A stretch of DNA of 64,000 nt from Acanthornis magna (Eukaryota; Chordata; Aves; Passeriformes; Acanthizidae): NCBI GenBank assembly GCA_036785705.1, contig JAWUZG010000036.1:16115501-16179500 (forward strand), written 5' to 3'. The notes under the pieces were generated by a model. That model had not been told where the DNA came from. It searched no databases and was given only the letters and a program-made list of their open reading frames with translations. Positions 62,305-64,000 of this stretch are shown here, in pieces. Both the position numbers and the translations under genes were made by a program. Positions within the stretch are counted from its first letter, which is position 1. Every line of letters begins with the position of its first letter.

Positions 62305-64000
62305 GTAAGTACAGTTCTCTTCCTTAAGGCACAAGACAGATTTTGTGGTCAGACCACTCCCACTCATATATGCTGGTTCTCAATAATATGCTATTAAAAA
62401 GACATATATAAGTAAAAAAGTTTTCTAACTTTCATATTTCATATGAGAAGTATCTTTCACTTTTACACATTGTATTTTTCCATGGCTCCACTGCATGTTT
62501 GGTTTTTTTATCTAAGAATAATTATTTTAATCTCTTCTTGTCCTCTTGTTTGTTCAAAGATTTGACAGTGTAACTGTACAGAGAAAAACAAGATTTTTTT
62601 TCAGACTCAAGGTAAAAATACATTATTCCTGAAAGGCTGCTGGTTACTCTTTTATAAACAAATAGCCAGTTGTTTACATACATTGCTGTGTGTGCATTTT
62701 TTTGGTCCAGTAGGTGGGGGGCAATAGCAGCCCATTATCTACCTGCTACGGAGTTATACTGAAGTGGAAAAGATAATTGAATTAATATTGTAGGCTGAGT
62801 TCTCAGACAGTAAAATGCAACTACACCCCTAACACCACATATCCGTTCAAGTTTCCTGAAATATATTTCCTCTTCTTTTTTGGTGTGCTTAATTTCTACT
62901 TCAGGCCAGAATATACTGGCATGGCAGCGCTGTTTCAGTATGAGAGTAGGCGGAGAGTTTGACCACGACTTGGCAAGCTGGGGTGCAATATGTGGTGTGA
63001 GCTTTCACTTGCCTAAAATACAAGGGGTAGAAAATGAAACTGGTTACATGCCTTGTTGCCAAAGCAACAAAGAAATCGAACTCACACAGTGAATTAGTCT
63101 CCTGATTGTTAATAATTGCAAACATTAAGAAAGTGAATAAGAGATGATACTCTGAGTTGTCTGTTCTTTGAAAACAAAAGAGCATCCTCTCCTATGCTGA
63201 TTGTGGTAGGAGTGAAGAATTGCAAGTGTACAAGCAGGGAGAGGAGATAGGCATATGTGCTAGCAGCCTCATGATAGTAGTCACATTCCTAGTGTTGTAT
63301 TTATATTTTTCGGTCCAGATAAGTCCAAATTTTCCATGGCACCAGTATGATTGTATCTCTTAACTTAGCTGAATACTTTCTTAAGTCTCTAAACTGAGAT
63401 ATACTTTTATGAAAGGTTCATCTCTCTTGAGATCAAAAACTCATGGTTTATATGTATTCTTACTTAAAATGTAGTTACGTTTGAGTAACGAAAACAGAAC
63501 TTTACCAACAGCGTCTCTTTCTGAGTTCTCTTTAAGATAGAATTAGGGTCTTCCAGGACAGAGCTGGTGCAGTGAGTATCCAGGTACAGGGATACAGACA
63601 TACCTCATTTCCTCTGCCTGCTCTCTTTGAATTAGCAGAATGCGAATTCAGAGGGTGAAGTCGGCTTTGGTCTCAAAGTTGTGAACTTGCATTAGTGTGC
63701 TGTTCTGCTAGTGGTTAAAATGCTCTCCATTTTTTAATTGGATAACTGTTAGTGTCAACACAATGCCATCTAGCTCCAAAATCAGAGCTGGCTTACATCT
63801 GGTCAGTCCAGCGGATGGATGATTTCAGGTCTGTTTATGATACTACACCCAGAGAGTTGCAGAGTAAGTATATTCTTATTCATTATAGTAATTTGGGAGA
63901 TACTTTAGAGAAATGGTCAATACTGAAGAAACATGATTTCACTTGGCTTATGAAATAAAAAACAGCCAGTGAGCAACAAAATTAATTTAAACTATTTTTT
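62305..64000 (+). other. PIK3R1: Intron 4 of PIK3R1 (5' part, runs off the window)
   Basis: Begins with a perfect GTAAGT donor. The next expected p85-alpha segment (human TPSVDLEMIDVHVLAD...) is not found in any frame up to 64000, so that exon lies beyond the window. An in-frame exon-like open segment at 63753-63863 is discussed as a finding. No transposon was recognised. Confidence 0.8.

Noticed and set aside
62880..63092. A 70-codon plus-strand open frame in intron 4 considered as PIK3R1 exon 5
   Set aside because: Its translation does not match the expected BH-domain continuation, and splice borders with the right phase are absent.
1..64000. CRISPR arrays, operons, phage or bacterial defence systems
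   Set aside because: The window is vertebrate nuclear DNA with spliced exons. No regularly spaced direct repeats or prokaryotic genes are present.
1..64000. tRNA, rRNA or other structured RNA genes
   Set aside because: I saw no tRNA box A/B pairs or rRNA sequence by eye. A covariance-model scan was not possible here.

Overview
This is AT-rich vertebrate nuclear DNA with introns, and almost certainly from a bird. The evidence for a bird is old CR1 LINE fragments with the usual avian 3'-end sequence, and two LTRs of families I recognise as common in bird genomes. The coding DNA is vertebrate PIK3R1 (p85-alpha, regulatory subunit of class IA phosphoinositide 3-kinase), on the + strand. I cannot name the species.

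Layout. Positions 1-26390 look intergenic: no coding exon could be supported. This part holds an avian LTR in minus orientation (about 13131-14160, perhaps to 14356), three CR1 remnants (20174, 22455, 23511), and simple repeats. A strong CpG island (about 26395-27745) with GC boxes is the likely PIK3R1 promoter and non-coding first exon, with a good splice donor at 27158. Intron 1 runs to about 31698. The exon carrying the start codon ends at 32450, with the ATG at 32117; it encodes the SH3 domain and first proline-rich motif. Intron 2 is about 28.3 kb and contains a complete solo LTR with a perfect 5-bp target-site duplication (58929-59515). Exon 60757-60849 and exon 62230-62304 encode the linker and the first part of the RhoGAP-like (BH) domain. 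The next known exon is not in the window, so the gene continues past 64000.

The three coding exons join in frame (334 + 93 + 75 nt, all junctions phase 1) to give residues 1-167 of p85-alpha. Together they supply the SH3 domain, the proline-rich docking site and the start of the BH domain. The SH2 domains and the p110-binding inter-SH2 coiled coil lie downstream.

I found no new biological system. The points most worth a second look are: the arginine usually found at BH-domain position 151 is a glycine here; a 7-codon upstream ORF overlaps the PIK3R1 start codon as ATGA; the 5' non-coding exon structure is ambiguous; an in-frame exon-like segment lies in intron 4; and the solo LTR sits 1.2 kb before exon 3.
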